The translations under genes were made by a program, and so were the position numbers. A stretch of 64,000 nt of DNA from Perkinsus olseni (taxonomy: Eukaryota > Perkinsozoa > Perkinsida > Perkinsidae), in NCBI GenBank assembly GCA_013115135.1, contig JABANP010000065.1, positions 113,773 to 177,772 on the forward strand, read 5' to 3'. The notes beneath the pieces are model-generated. The model saw only the letters and a list, made by a program, of their open reading frames with translations. It did not search any database and was not told the DNA's origin. Shown one piece after another: positions 11,775 through 23,314 of this stretch. How positions within the stretch are numbered: the stretch's first letter is position 1; each line of letters starts with the position of its first letter.

Positions 11775-13707
11775 TCAATCGCAGCTGCATAGTTCTGTGG
11801 TACCCCAACAATAAGAAGGATCGTTCCAGTATTTACAGTAGGAACCGATCTTCAAGGTAGCACATCGTAGATCCTCCTCGTGGCAATTCTCACCAGTAGC
11901 CGGCTGAGTTGTGGAGCCAGGACTACAAGAGCAGAGCTCATTGCTTCCCCAACAAACAGATGGGACCTTATACGTCATGCAGTACGAACCAGGGTAGCTC
12001 TCAGAACACTTCCTGTCGGCCTCTTCACACCCACTCGGGCTTGCAGATGTGGTACCGGCGGTGGTGGAAGTCATTTCTACCCCGCATATGCTGTCATCGA
12101 CATCAATGGTCATCAAGTCAACAGCCTTGAAGTTGAACATATCAATCGCGTTGTAGCGGCACTTGGCTTGTTGAAGCCTCGGATAGGTATCCGCATTCGG
12201 GAAGTACTGACCAATCCACTCGCGGCCCACAGCCAAGTCAGAATCGATATAATTCTGATAAGCTGTACCAAGAGAACCAGGGAAGACCGAATCGTAGGTG
12301 TTCTCAAGCCACTCAAGCTTATTAGTGGGCGGTTCTTCGCCTTCCTCCCAAGTGACGGCGATCTGCAAGTGCCATCCAGGCGTCCTGTGGTCGAAGGAGG
12401 TACACTTGCCGGCACTCGGGTCGCAATCCTTTGGTTCTTCGGACATGGCATGACCTTGAAAGTGCAGCACTGTAAGGCAATCAATAGGCGTTTTGCAAGC
12501 CAGGTCGGACGCAGCTTCAGCAAGGGACTCCAAATCATTGATGCGCATATTGGCGGGGAAGAAGATACTTTTCGACTCAAAAGGGAGACTATAGAGAGCA
12601 GCATTGAACTCCGAACACTTCTGCATAGCCTCCACTAACTCCTCCTCGCTGCAGTTGGCAACGCCTTCAGGAGGATAAAAGTCCACACCGGAATCAGCAG
12701 TACAATCGGCCCAAAACCACATGGCCTTCCCAAAGTCCTGCTCGACACGAAGAGGGTTGGGCAACCCGACAGCAGCCTGCATGGCATCCAACTTAGCATG
12801 GCAAGCTGTGCAATCACCAGTAGCATCACACATGCACTGTGCCCTGTACTGAACCATCCCGCTACCTGAGAGTCGGCAGATACCGGAAATTTCAGGGCCA
12901 GCAGCATCTGAATGCATGAAGTCCTGGAACGCTTTGATCCTCTGAGCTTGAAGGGAAGGGTCTACATCGAAGTTCTTCCCAGAGATAACAACAACGTTGG
13001 TGACAGGGAAGGCGTCGTAGCTGAGTGAAACTAATGCACCATAGTTGCCACCCATACCGCCGCGCACAGCAAAGAGAAGATCAGAATGCTCGTTGTAACC
13101 GGTAGCGGTGACCAACTCGAACTTGTCTTCCTCACGATTGTAGACGACAACCTCGGTAGCGACGATTCTATCGGCCGCGGCACCATACTTGGAAGAACTG
13201 TAACCGAACCCACCGCCGGAGATAAGGCCAGCTATACCGAGGGTCGCACCGGAACCACCTGCGAACCCAAGAGGAGGATTGTGACGTACGAGCCTCAGAG
13301 TAGACCTCCAGTAGGTTCAGACCTGAACCAAGCTTGGCGATGAACCGACCATCTTCAGAAGTGATCTCGAAGCCCTTCAACTCCATAAAGTTGATTACAA
13401 TGCCGCCATTGACGGTAGACTGGCCGATGAAGGAGTGACCGCTGCTGCTCCTCAAAGCCACAGGAGCGCCCTCATCGTGGCAGATCTCCAAGGCGGTGAT
13501 GATATCCTCTGCGGAGGACACATAAACCATAGCAGCTGGAACGTAGCCATTAGCCGCATCAAACCGAGTATTGAAAGGCGACGGGATACCATCAGTTTGG
13601 ACCTGCCTGGGCAGGGCAGCGACCAATCGGTCAATTGCAGCAGTCACATCAGCCGTAACGAGAGGGATAACAACCAGAAACAGAACACAATGCAGGATTA
13701 TCAGCAT
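11775..13707 (-). pseudogene. BBE-type oxidase, array copy 3, one +1 frameshift
   Basis: The likely start is the ATG at 13707 before a signal peptide (MLIILHCVLFLVVIPLVTA). The FAD domain with SSSGHSFIGQS reads normally to about 13297, where an extra A (cctcAgag against cctcgag in sisters) shifts the frame. The remaining SGGGFG region, BBE block, Thr-rich linker and two complete six-Cys modules (ending CWGTTELCSCD) are in the second frame. The full span is 1933 nt, one over a multiple of three, which fits a single insertion. Everything outside that base looks functional. Confidence 0.75.
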
Positions 13708-13749
13708 CTTTAAGAACAAACACGACGAGTACACTCGGAAGAAACAGTG

Positions 13750-14784
13750 ATACAGCCTGGGAGAGCCTGCGTAGTGTGCTAGCTTCTGACCGTTATTCAA
13801 TTGAGAAGAATGGCTCGGGTCTTGAACCACTTGCCCATTGCACTGAAAGATCTGTAACCTAAAGTTGTGTTGTCTGGTTTCTCTTCCACAGTAGCATTTT
13901 AGATGCCGATAAGTGGGGTAGAAAGGGTAGGAAAGCAACTTGCGCGAGAGAGGCTGATAGCAAATGTTTGAGGATTGGCATCGAGGAGGGGGCACATGGA
14001 AAGCCAATGGGTGAATCGAGTGTAGCTCAACGTTGCGGAAAGACTTCTCTCCTAAATAACAGGCGTCTTTGCGGCATCAGAAGCCATAGCCTTTGCTTAG
14101 CCTTAGTAGTCGCCATCGCCGAATAGCGGAATCGCCATGTAGAATGAATGTTACTCGGTTGCCTCCTGTCGGTAAGGTTAGAGCTCAGCGAGTCGGCCGG
14201 AGACTTTGGGGATGGAAGGGGTTGCCTGGCTCATGTGACTTGAGCGCGAAATCACAGTAAGATAGCAGCAGTCCGATAGCAATATACAAAATACCGGAAT
14301 GATTAGTTGCAAAAAGATAGCTATAAAGTGACGAAATGCCGAGGGAGACCAGGGTGCGTTTGGCACGTCCAAACTCACGTGACAAAGCTCTAAAGAAGCT
14401 TCAATATCATGACCAGACTGAGGCGCTGTACTGCGAGGAAGTAGTGGAAAGTTGCGGAGGATGTTGCAGATGCAACCGATATAAGAGAGGCTGGTTATTC
14501 CAAGCTGCTTCCTGTTGCGATGGACAGTCTTCTATCCTCTCAACGTCACCATGCAAGCAACATTTCCTACTTGCGATATCAAGTCGTGTCCCAGAGCTGT
14601 CCGAATACGAGATCTGGGGAGTTGGAATTTAGTTCCGAGTCCGAAGTGGGGACTAAGGGTTAAATGGTGGCGGCTCATAATGGGCTGTTCCCGTAGCCGA
14701 CCAGCCCCACCAACTTGTGTGTGCACTATCATACCCCGAGATGTCTTCTTGTCTCGGTAATCTGCCGGTCCAGTTCCGAAGCCA
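13750..14784. other. Spacer, nothing recognised
   Basis: No gene, RNA or long repeat was recognised between oxidase copy 3 and the decayed oxidase relic. Confidence 0.4.
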
Positions 14785-15075
14785 TCACAAGGCAATCATT
14801 GTACTGTAATTATACGCTGTAGAAGTCGCAACCTGTGGTTCACAGCTTCCACGAGGAACTCTGAATCCTCTATGGGCATGTGTGGAGTGGGGAAACATGC
14901 ATCTGGGCTCGAAGGGGCCACTATAGATACCAGCGTTGATCGCCCAGCACTCCTGCAGCTCTTCCTTAGTGAAGGTGGCCATATGGTCAGTAGAATCAAG
15001 ACACAGCAGCACAGTCGGCGCAAGGCCACGCGACCTTCCCGAGGTTCTGCTCGACCGTGGAGAATGGACCGCCCC
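14785..15075 (-). pseudogene. Decayed relic of a BBE-type oxidase
   Basis: In shifting frames with stops, the minus strand encodes VEQNLGKVAWPCADC (compare VEQDFGKAMWFWADC in intact copies), then KEELQECWAINAGIYSGPFE and MPIEDSEFLVEAV. These match, in order, a segment of about 90 residues just before the BBE block. The N-terminal FAD domain and the tail are missing. It is a much older casualty of the array than the single-indel copies. Confidence 0.7.
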
Positions 15076-15611
15076 AAAATCGTTTTCGACGGCATCAAAT
15101 TCATCGGCATCCATATTATACTCAGAGTTCCTCAAGCTGAACACTAAACGGCCGCATCAGCCTCCGGCCAGACCCACCCCAATTCTGCATATATCCGAAC
15201 TATGATATCTCGAAGCAGGGTCACGGGGGTCATTGGAAGTGGGGACTTTGGCTCCATGGGTCGTTTGAAGGGAAGCGGTATCGCCTCGGGGTGCGTCCCC
15301 GCTGGTGACACGACGTTGTCCCGTGGTGACGCGAGGACGTGGACTGCCAGGGGACATGGCCTGCATTGATAAGCCTTCTTTCTGTCGGCTGCATCCTGTA
15401 TCTTCTCACCTCGTTCACCGTGTCTCAGGAATTTATCGTCTACGGAGAAGCCTAGTCGACGCCAACCATCCTCTCTCGCACCGAAAGTTGAATACAGTCT
15501 GTTCCCCAGTCACTGAGTAGCGCCACGGTTGCTTGTATGTCTCCCGTGGTTTTGCTCTCGCGTGCATTCAAGAGAGCTATATTCCCACTGGGTTTTCATA
15601 TCTGAACGGCT

Positions 15612-15992
15612 ATGGTGACTCCATCGCAACTCATCATTTTGCATTCTGAATCCTCCCCTCCACCGCTCTGCAAGAATGTAAGACTGGTCACTATGAAGTA
15701 GAGCACAAGACAGCGGAACCTGGCACCCCCCTCGCAGCTGGCGACGCTCAGGTCCTTGCTGTACGCTTTGGCACCTTACCATCAAGCTGTCTTATCGGCT
15801 TCTCCCTATATGACGGCAGCTTTAGATTCGGATTTCTCGCTGCTGGGTATACTCAGAATACTCCCGGCGGTCTGGAACCATCCGCTGCAGTGGAGACAGC
15901 CTCGTCAGGTCGTCTACTATTCTTATGAGAACCGTAGCGCCATTATGAAGTGCGATGGAAGACCTGCTGGTTATGACTTCTTCGATCGGTAG
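15612..15992 (+). pseudogene. Diverged or decayed copy of the 16308 small secreted gene
   Basis: The stretch from 15612 (ggtgactccatcgcaactca) resembles the start of the gene at 16308 (atgactctcccacaactcat). The open frame ending at 15992 finishes with YYSYENRSAIMKCDGRPAGY, close to the LSYSEENDRITMVWNEGYSR end of the intact gene. A downstream match (catgataagaacata near 16175 and catgataagaacaca near 16960) lies at the same relative place. The middle cannot be read in one frame, so it is probably a pseudogene from tandem duplication. Confidence 0.5.
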
Positions 15993-16307
15993 AAAGACAT
16001 GTACTCGAACGCACCCAGCGGCCGAACTAATGCTGCTGATGTAGTTATACCCAGAATTAATGGGGAGTTGAGCTCATGCCTCATGCCATAGCGCATCGTC
16101 GTACATGGCGGAGCTGTCTGTAGGCTCATAGAATTGCTGTTCACTATTTCTCTTCTCTCTCATTCGTCTTGTCATGATAAGAACATATGATGATGTAAAG
16201 GCGCCCTGGGTCGGCCGTGATTCTGAAAGTTCTTCAGGGATCCTTGAGTTGACTGCGGGCATCTCGGTTTACGTTATCACTCTCAGAATTTTGTTATCCT
16301 AAAGGTT

Positions 16308-16748
16308 ATGATGACTCTCCCACAACTCATCATTCTGGTATTCTGTATCTTACCTGCTTACGCGCTGGAACCATGTCTTACCGGCGTCTACAAGATCTCG
16401 GACGCTGATTTTGTGACTGGTACCCCCCTGGATGGCTGGATTCCCCCGGTGTTGTCCCTCAGCTTCGACATTTTGCCGACAGGAGACTGCCAAGTCACAT
16501 TCACTCTATTTGATTTCGCCAGTAGCGATGGCTCTGACAATGAGAAGTTCACAGCCCAGTATGGACGGAGTATTCCCGGTATCTTACTTCTTAATTCTGT
16601 AGAACGTGTACCAGCTAGCTTCATGGGAGAGCTCAAAGACTTATTGACCAACGATACGCTTTCGGCTCTATCCTATTCCGAGGAGAACGATAGAATAACC
16701 ATGGTTTGGAATGAAGGATACTCTCGTTTCGAGCGTCGAGCATCCTAA
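16308..16748 (+). CDS. Small secreted protein, 146 aa
   Basis: This is a complete single-exon frame from ATG 16308 (a second ATG follows at once) to the stop at 16748. MMTLPQLIILVFCILPAYA is a strong signal peptide with a cleavage site before LEPC. The mature part of about 127 residues has only two Cys (EPCL and GDCQ), is acidic, and carries no domain I know. A tandem diverged copy lies upstream. It is the only clear plus-strand gene within the minus-strand oxidase array. Function is unknown; it is probably a lineage-specific extracellular protein. Confidence 0.7.
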   Translation: MMTLPQLIILVFCILPAYALEPCLTGVYKISDADFVTGTPLDGWIPPVLSLSFDILPTGDCQVTFTLFDFASSDGSDNEKFTAQYGRSIPGILLLNSVERVPASFMGELKDLLTNDTLSALSYSEENDRITMVWNEGYSRFERRAS

Positions 16749-16799
16749 GAACTAGAGTAATCTGACCACTCCACAGCCGCACTCATACCGCTGTTCAGG

Positions 16800-17828
16800 T
16801 AATACGTGCCTGTGATATCCCTTCACGCGGTCTCAGAGATGATTGGGGCTCGTGTTGCTGTCGTGTTACGTATAACCATTATGCAGTTAAGCTGTCCCTA
16901 GGCTGATAGGAGTGAAAACCTAGATGGCTCTCTTTTGTTTTTCTCTCATCACGTTCTTCATGATAAGAACACATTATATTGTTATTGCGACGAAATAGAT
17001 GGCGAACGGTAGACAGGCGTCTGTCTCCGACGGCCGTTTTGTTAAGGCTCGACAGGAGCCGATCCTCTTATTAAGTAGCTTTTTTCACCTTCAGCTGTCG
17101 CAAGCGTCGAGTTTAGTAACACGGCAACACCCGGAAAATCAGGAACGATCGTTCGACGCCCCACCTCGGAACAAGCTGAACAGGCTGCTGTTGGTACGTT
17201 CGCTTCTCCACGACGGATACTCAAGCTACGATACTCGCATGGAGCGGACTGTTCGATAACGGGAACAGAGCCACTATCTAAGGTACGGAGCTTAACTTAG
17301 ATTTCGGTTCAGCCATCACTGCTCGGAGAGGCTCCGTGTATGCGTGCATATGACTTTATGGGTCTCAGATAGTTAGCTGTGACCGCAGTACTTTCTATTC
17401 TACGCAGTATATCGGGTCCTATCAACCTGGCTTGCTCATCAATTGCGGACGAGTTTCAAGCTGAAACTCGTTCGCAATTGATGAACAACTTTGAAACTGA
17501 TGAGACTTCCAACTATCGTTGCTGCTCTCACATCTCTCGGACTGAGGATTCGGCTGAGGAGTTTGTCTTCAGGATTGGAGAGAATACCGAGTTTAGCACT
17601 GGGCACCACAACAGGCTGTTATTGGTGCGATAGTGCTGTTATTAACAGCATCATTGCAGAAACTCATAAACCCACAATTGACAACTCGGAAAACGTTGTT
17701 GAGTCTAAGTCAAAACTGAGATCGTGCAACTACATCAAATAAGAATCAACGATAAGGAAGGCGAAAAATATACGGAAGCAAAACTCTGAGGAGTCGAGGG
17801 AAGTTGCATTATGCAACTGCTCCGCTCA
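16800..17828. other. Spacer without a recognised gene
   Basis: Apart from the 23-bp hairpin, no coding or RNA feature was recognised here. Confidence 0.4.
17436..17484. repeat. 23-bp hairpin with 3-nt loop
   Basis: Arms 17436-17458 and 17462-17484 pair over 23 positions with one G-T wobble; the loop is AGC. It lies between the small secreted gene and the 3' end of oxidase copy 4, about 340 bp past that gene's stop. It could be a foldback element, a transcript-end structure or a small-RNA precursor. Confidence 0.85.
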
Positions 17829-19766
17829 TCAGTCGCAGCTGCATGGCTCTGTCGTACCCCAACAATAAGAAGGATCGTTCCAGTATTTACAGTAGGAACC
17901 GACCTTCAAGGTAGCACATCGTAGATCCTCCTCGTGGCAATTCTCACCAGTAGCCGGCTGAGTTGTCGAGCCGGGACTACAAGAGCAGAGCTCATTGCTT
18001 CCCCAACAAACAGGTGGGACCTTATACGTCATGCAGTACGAACCAGGGTAGCTCTCAGAACACTTCCTGTCGGCCTCTTCACACCCACTCGGGCTCACAG
18101 ATGTGGTACCGGCGGTGGTGGAAGTCATTTCTACCCCGCATATGCTGTCATCGATATCAATGGTCATCAAGTCAACAGCCTCGAAGTTGAACATATCAAT
18201 CGCGTTGTAGCGGCACTTGGCTTGTTGAAGCCTCGGATAGGTATCCTCATTCGGGAAGTACTGACCAACCCACTCGCGGCCCACAGCCAAGTCAGAATCG
18301 ATGTAATTCTGATAAGCTGTACCAAGAGAACCAGGAAAGACCGAGTCGTAGATGTTCTGAAGCCACTGAAGCTTATCAGTTGGAGCTTCCTCATCCTTTC
18401 CCCAAGCAGTGATCATCTGCACGAGCCAGCCAGAACTTCTGTGGTCGAAGGAGGTACACTTACCAGCAACCTGATCACAGTCTTCGGGCTCTTCAGACAT
18501 GGCATGACCATAGAAGTCGATGAATATCGTACAATCCACAGGAGATGCGCACACCGATTCAGCCGAGGCTTCTGTGAGGGACGTTAATTCCTCAAGGCGC
18601 ATGCCACTTGAGAAGTAGAGAGACTTCGCCTTGAAAGGACTGCTGATCAGATTCGTGTTGAAGTCCCAGCACTTGTTCATAGCCTCCTCCAGCTCCGAGT
18701 CGCTGATGTTAACCAAACCTTCAGAAGGGTACAAGTCCATGAAGGAATCAGCAGTACAATCGGCCCAAAACCACATGGCCTTTCCAAAGTCCTGCTCAAC
18801 ACGTTTAGCGTTGGCCAGCCCGACAGCAGCTTGCATGGCATCCAACTTGGCATGGCAAGTTGTACAATCACCAGTAGCATCACAGATACACTGTGCGCTG
18901 TACTTGACGCCACCTTTACCCAGCAACCTCGCTGTACCGTAGAACTCTGGACCGACGGCGTCGGAGTGCATGAACTCCTGAAACGCTTCGATCATTTGGG
19001 CTTGTATAGAAGGATTTGAATCTGAATCCTGACCCGTGAGAACAACAACGTTGGTGACGGGGAAGGCGTCGTAGCTGAGTGAAACTAATGCACCATAGTT
19101 GCCACCCATACCGCCGCGAACAGCAAAGAGAAGATCAGAATGCTCGTTGTAACCGGTAGCGGTGACCAACTCGAACTTGTCTTCCTCGCGATTGTAGACA
19201 ACAACCTCGGCAGCGACGATTCTATCGGCAGCAACACCATACTTGGAAGAACTAAAGCCGTATCCACCGCCAGAGGTCAGACCAGCAATACCAACCGTTG
19301 GTCGAGAGGAGCCAGCAAAGCCGAGGGGAGGATCATGGCGGGCGAGCCTCGAGTAGACCTCCAGCAATTTCAAACCAGATCCAAGCTTGGCGATGTACCG
19401 ACCATCTTCAGAAGAGACCTCGAAGCCCTTCAACTCCATAAAGTTGATTACAATGCCGCCATTGACGGTAGACTGACCGATGTAAGAGTGACCGCTGCTG
19501 CTCCTCAAAGCCACAGGAGCGCCCTCATCGTAGCAGATCTCCAAGGCGGTGATGATATCCTCTGCGGAGGACACATAAACCATAGCAGCTGGAACGTAGC
19601 CATTAGCTGCATCAAAGCGAGTATTGAAAGGCGCCGGGATACCCTCAGTTTGGACCTGCCCGGGCAAGGCAGCGACCAACCGGTCAATTGCACTGCTGAC
19701 ATCAAGAGACACGAGGCGAACCACCAGCACGGAGGATGCTAGTATCACGCGGAGGAGGGAGAGCAT
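17829..19766 (-). CDS. Secreted FAD-linked oxidase, BBE type (array copy 4, intact)
   Basis: This copy is a complete frame of 645 residues from the ATG at 19766; the frame extends 5 codons upstream but only from a GTG. It has a signal peptide (MLSLLRVILASSVLVVRLVS). The FAD-binding domain spans roughly residues 40-230, with the flavin-carrying His at about 93 (SSSGHSYIGQS) and TVGIAGLTSGGGYG. A central substrate domain follows. The BBE C-terminal block (DSDLAVGREWVGQYFPNEDTY) and KCRYNAIDMFNF come next. A short Thr/Ser linker leads to two six-Cys modules (CWGSNELCSC and CWGTTEPCSCD). It shows the ancestral architecture of the array. It probably acts outside the cell or in the secretory route as an H2O2-producing oxidase; the substrate is not predictable from sequence. 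Confidence 0.88.
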   Translation of the reverse strand: MLSLLRVILASSVLVVRLVSLDVSSAIDRLVAALPGQVQTEGIPAPFNTRFDAANGYVPAAMVYVSSAEDIITALEICYDEGAPVALRSSSGHSYIGQSTVNGGIVINFMELKGFEVSSEDGRYIAKLGSGLKLLEVYSRLARHDPPLGFAGSSRPTVGIAGLTSGGGYGFSSSKYGVAADRIVAAEVVVYNREEDKFELVTATGYNEHSDLLFAVRGGMGGNYGALVSLSYDAFPVTNVVVLTGQDSDSNPSIQAQMIEAFQEFMHSDAVGPEFYGTARLLGKGGVKYSAQCICDATGDCTTCHAKLDAMQAAVGLANAKRVEQDFGKAMWFWADCTADSFMDLYPSEGLVNISDSELEEAMNKCWDFNTNLISSPFKAKSLYFSSGMRLEELTSLTEASAESVCASPVDCTIFIDFYGHAMSEEPEDCDQVAGKCTSFDHRSSGWLVQMITAWGKDEEAPTDKLQWLQNIYDSVFPGSLGTAYQNYIDSDLAVGREWVGQYFPNEDTYPRLQQAKCRYNAIDMFNFEAVDLMTIDIDDSICGVEMTSTTAGTTSVSPSGCEEADRKCSESYPGSYCMTYKVPPVCWGSNELCSCSPGSTTQPATGENCHEEDLRCATLKVGSYCKYWNDPSYCWGTTEPCSCD

Positions 19767-19781
19767 CGTAGAACCACCCAC

Positions 19782-20414
19782 AAGAACTGACGAATAACAG
19801 AGACTGCGTTTGATCTACATGAGATTTTTACGTGAAACTAAAGGCCAATTCTCGAATAGAATGCTATGCAACACTCGCATCACCTCATTGCACCACCTTA
19901 TAGCGCTATGCTAGCAGACATACTAATCACACAAGGTCCGCGTCTTCTTTCTAAAGCATGGCTCAGTGTAGATGTGCAAGCGACATGCACACTGAAGGCT
20001 CTACTTGTGCTGTCACTTCTCTCCTAATGAACCGGGAGATACTCATCCCGATCAAAGAGGTATATCAGGCTGTTGTACCAATGCGACGTCAGAGAGCCAC
20101 GCACGCTAGTGGCCTTGGCTGGCACATAAACACGGTCTACCCATGAATCTCTCGTTACCAACGCTGAGTGTATTCCCGATCTCAGTTCGCCACTAGAGAA
20201 CGAATTCTCAGCACTATAGGGCGAACCCAATACATCTTTTCCTCCCAGGCACTCGCTTTTGCACTCGTAACGCAAAGTACTACCAGTGTGACAACTCAAC
20301 TCTGCTAGACGTGTGAAACCTATGTACTACGTGTTACACATCGCATTCAAAAGTCAACTTAAGAGTGAAAAATAGCAAGAAAAGCGTCTTAGACGCATTG
20401 TCCCGGGAGCTGGA
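19782..20414. other. Spacer between oxidase copies 4 and 5
   Basis: No gene was recognised; only short random-looking frames are present. Confidence 0.4.
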
Positions 20415-23281
20415 TCACGCACAGAAACACGGCTCAGTCGTTCCCCAACAGTTGGAAGGATCGCTCCAATACTTACAATAGGAGCCGTCTTTGAGAGAGG
20501 CGCAGCGCAGGTCTTCCTCATAGCATGTCCCACCAGTGACTGGTTGTGTCGTGGAAGAGCCAGCATCACAGGTACAAAGCTCGTTGCTACCCCAGCACAC
20601 AGAAGGCAGCTTATACCTCATGCAATATGAGCCAGGGTAGCTTTCGGAACATCTTCTGTCGGCCTCTTCGCAATCACTGGAATCGCCTGTCGTGGTCGGA
20701 GGAGCCTCAGTAGTGGTCACAGGAGCCTCAGTAGTGGTCGGAGGAGCCTCAGTAGTAGTCACAGGAGCCTCAGTAGTAGTCACAGGAGCCTCAGTAGTAG
20801 TCACAGGAGCCTCAGTAGTAGTCACAGGAGCCTCAGTAGTAGTCACCGGAGCCTCAGTAGTGGTCACAGGAGCCTCAGTAGTGGTCACAGGAGCCTCAGT
20901 AGTGGTCACAGGAGCCTCAGTAGTGGTCACAGGAGCCTCAGTAGTGGTCACAGGAGCCTCAGTAGTGGTCACAGGAGCCTCAGTAGTGGTCACAGGAGCC
21001 TCAGTAGTGGTCACAGGAGCCTCAGTAGTGGTCACAGGAGCCTCAGTAGTGGTCACAGGAGCCTCAGTAGTGGTCACAGGAGCCTCAGTAGTGGTCACAG
21101 GAGCCTCAGTAGTGGTCACAGGAGCCTCAGTAGTGGTCACAGGAGCCTCAGTAGTGGTCACAGGAGCCTCAGTAGTGGTCACAGGAGCCTCAGTAGTGGT
21201 CACAGGAGCCTCAGTAGTGGTCACAGGAGCCTCAGTAGTAGTCACAGGAGCCTCAGTAGTAGTCACAGGAGCCTCAGTAGTGGTCACAGGAGCCTCAGTA
21301 GTGGTCACAGGAGCCTCAGTAGTGGTCACAGGAGCCTCAGTAGTGGTCACAGGAGCCTCAGTAGTGGTCACAGGAGCCTCAGTAGTGGTCACAGGAGCCT
21401 CAGTAGTGGTCACAGGAGCCTCAGTAGTGGTCACAGGAGCCTCAGTAGTAGTCACAGGAGCCTCAGTAGTAGTCACAGGAGCCTCAGTAGTAGTCACAGG
21501 AGCCTCAGTAGTAGTCACAGGAGCCTCAGTAGTAGTCACAGGAGCCTCGGTAGTAGTCACAGGAGCCTCAGTAGTAGTCACAGGAGCCTCAGTAGTAGTC
21601 ACAGGAGCCTCAGTAGTAGTCACAGGAGCCTCAGTAGTAGTTGTTTCTACCCCGCATATGCTGTCATCGATATCAATGGTCATCAAGTCAACAGCCTTGA
21701 AGTTGAACATATCAATCGCGTTGTAGCGGCACTTGGCTTGTTGAAGCCTCGGATAGGTATCCTCATTCGGGAAGTACTGACCAATCCACTCGCGGCCTTC
21801 AGCCAAGTCAGAATCGATATAATTCTGATAAGCTGTACCAAGAGAACCAGGGAAGACCGAATCGTAGGTGTTCTGAAGCCACTCAAGCTTATCAGTTGGA
21901 GTCTCTTCGTCTCTATCCCAGATAGCCAGCATCTGCATGTGCCATCCAGGCGTCCTGTGGTCGAAGGAGGTACACTTTCCGGCACTCTGGTCGCAATCCT
22001 TAGGCTCTTCCGACATAGCATGACCGTAGAAGTCAAGTAGTATGACGCAGTCACCGGGTGATTGACATGCCGGGTCGACTGCGGCTTCGGCAAGGGACTG
22101 CAGATCTTCCATACGCATATCCTTCGGGAAATAAATGGACTTTGCTTTATTGGGGCCACCGTAGACGTCTCTATCAAACGCCCAGCACTTATACATAGCC
22201 TCTTCCAACTCCTCCTCGCTGCAGTTGGCAACGCCTTCAGGAGGGTAGAAGTCCATCCACGAATCAGCAGTGCAATCGGCCCAAAACCACATGGCCTTTC
22301 CGAAGTCCTGCTCGACACGAAGAGGGTTTGGCAACCCGACAGCAGCCTGCATGGCATCCAACTTAGCATGGCAAGCTGAGCAATCACCAGTCGCATCACA
22401 GATACACTGGGCGCTGTACTGAATGCCACCGCCGCCCAAGAACTTGCCGATACCGAAAATCTCAGGACCAGCAGCACCGGAGTGCATGAAGTCCTGAAAA
22501 TCTTTGATCCTCTGAGCTTGCAAGGAGGGGTCTACATCGAAGTTCTTCCCAGAGATAACAACAACGTTGGTGACAGGGAAGGCGTCGTAGCTGAGTGAAA
22601 CTAATGCACCATAGTTGCCACCCATACCGCCGCGCACAGCAAAGAGAAGATCAGAATGGTCGTTGTAACCCGTAGCGGTGACCAACTCGAACTTGTCTTC
22701 CCCACGATTGTAGACGACAACCTCGGCAGCGACGATTCTATCAGAGCTCATGCCGTACATGGCTGACGATAGACCGTGACCGCCGCCAGAAGTCAGACCG
22801 GCTATACCAACAGATGCACCCGACCCGCCGGCAAATCCAAGGGGAGGATCATGACGAGCCAACCTCGAGTAGACTTCCAGCAGTTTCAAACCAGAACCGA
22901 GCTTGACGATGTACCGACCGCCTTCGGGAACGACCTCGAAGCCCTTCAACTCCGTAAAGTTGATTATGATGCCTCCATTGACTGTCGATTGACCGATGTA
23001 GAATGACCACCGTTACTCCTCAGGGCCACCGGGGCATCCTCTTCGTAGCAGATCTCCAAGGCGGTGATGATATCCTCCGCAGAGAATACATAAACCATAG
23101 CCGCTGGCACGTAGCCATTAGCCGCATCGAATCGCGTATTGTAAGGCGGCGGAATACCCTCAGTTTGAACCTGGCCGGGAAGAGCATCTATCAAGCGGTA
23201 GATAGCATCATTAACGTCAGCTGAGACGAGGTGGGTTAGAGAAACAAGAAAGGCCAGTACCACGTGCGGCAGGACTAGCAT
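20415..23281 (-). pseudogene. BBE-type oxidase with long mucin-like stalk (array copy 5), one -1 frameshift
   Basis: The start is the ATG at 23281 (MLVLPHVVLAFLVSLTHLVSA signal). Near 23000 one G is missing (gatgtagaatg against gatgtaggaatg in copy 6), just after the flavin-carrying His in NGGHS. The span of 2867 nt is one short of a multiple of three, as expected. The rest is open for over 840 codons: FAD domain, BBE block, a stalk of 45 EAP(V/P)TTT heptads, and two six-Cys modules. Outside the stalk it is nearly identical to copy 6, so the two arose by a recent duplication. A sequence error is a fair alternative to a true pseudogene. Confidence 0.75.
20701..21645 (-). repeat. 21-bp minisatellite, 45 copies, coding EAPVTTT
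   Basis: On the plus strand the unit is GGAGCCTCAGTAGT(G/A)GTCAC(A). Unit starts run from 20701 to 21625 at exact 21-nt steps, giving 45 copies with no frame slip. Variants cluster in blocks (GTGGTC against GTAGTC), as expected from repeat expansion. It encodes a Pro/Thr-rich, probably O-glycosylated spacer between the oxidase and the Cys modules of copy 5. Confidence 0.95.
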
Positions 23282-23314
23282 TTTGATAAGGGGTACAAGA
23301 AACTGATTCAACAA

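Noticed and set aside
20692..21726. Open frame of 344 codons on the plus strand made of ASVVVTG repeats
   Set aside because: It is the antisense reading of the EAPVTTT minisatellite inside oxidase copy 5. Repeat structure without stops opens all frames.
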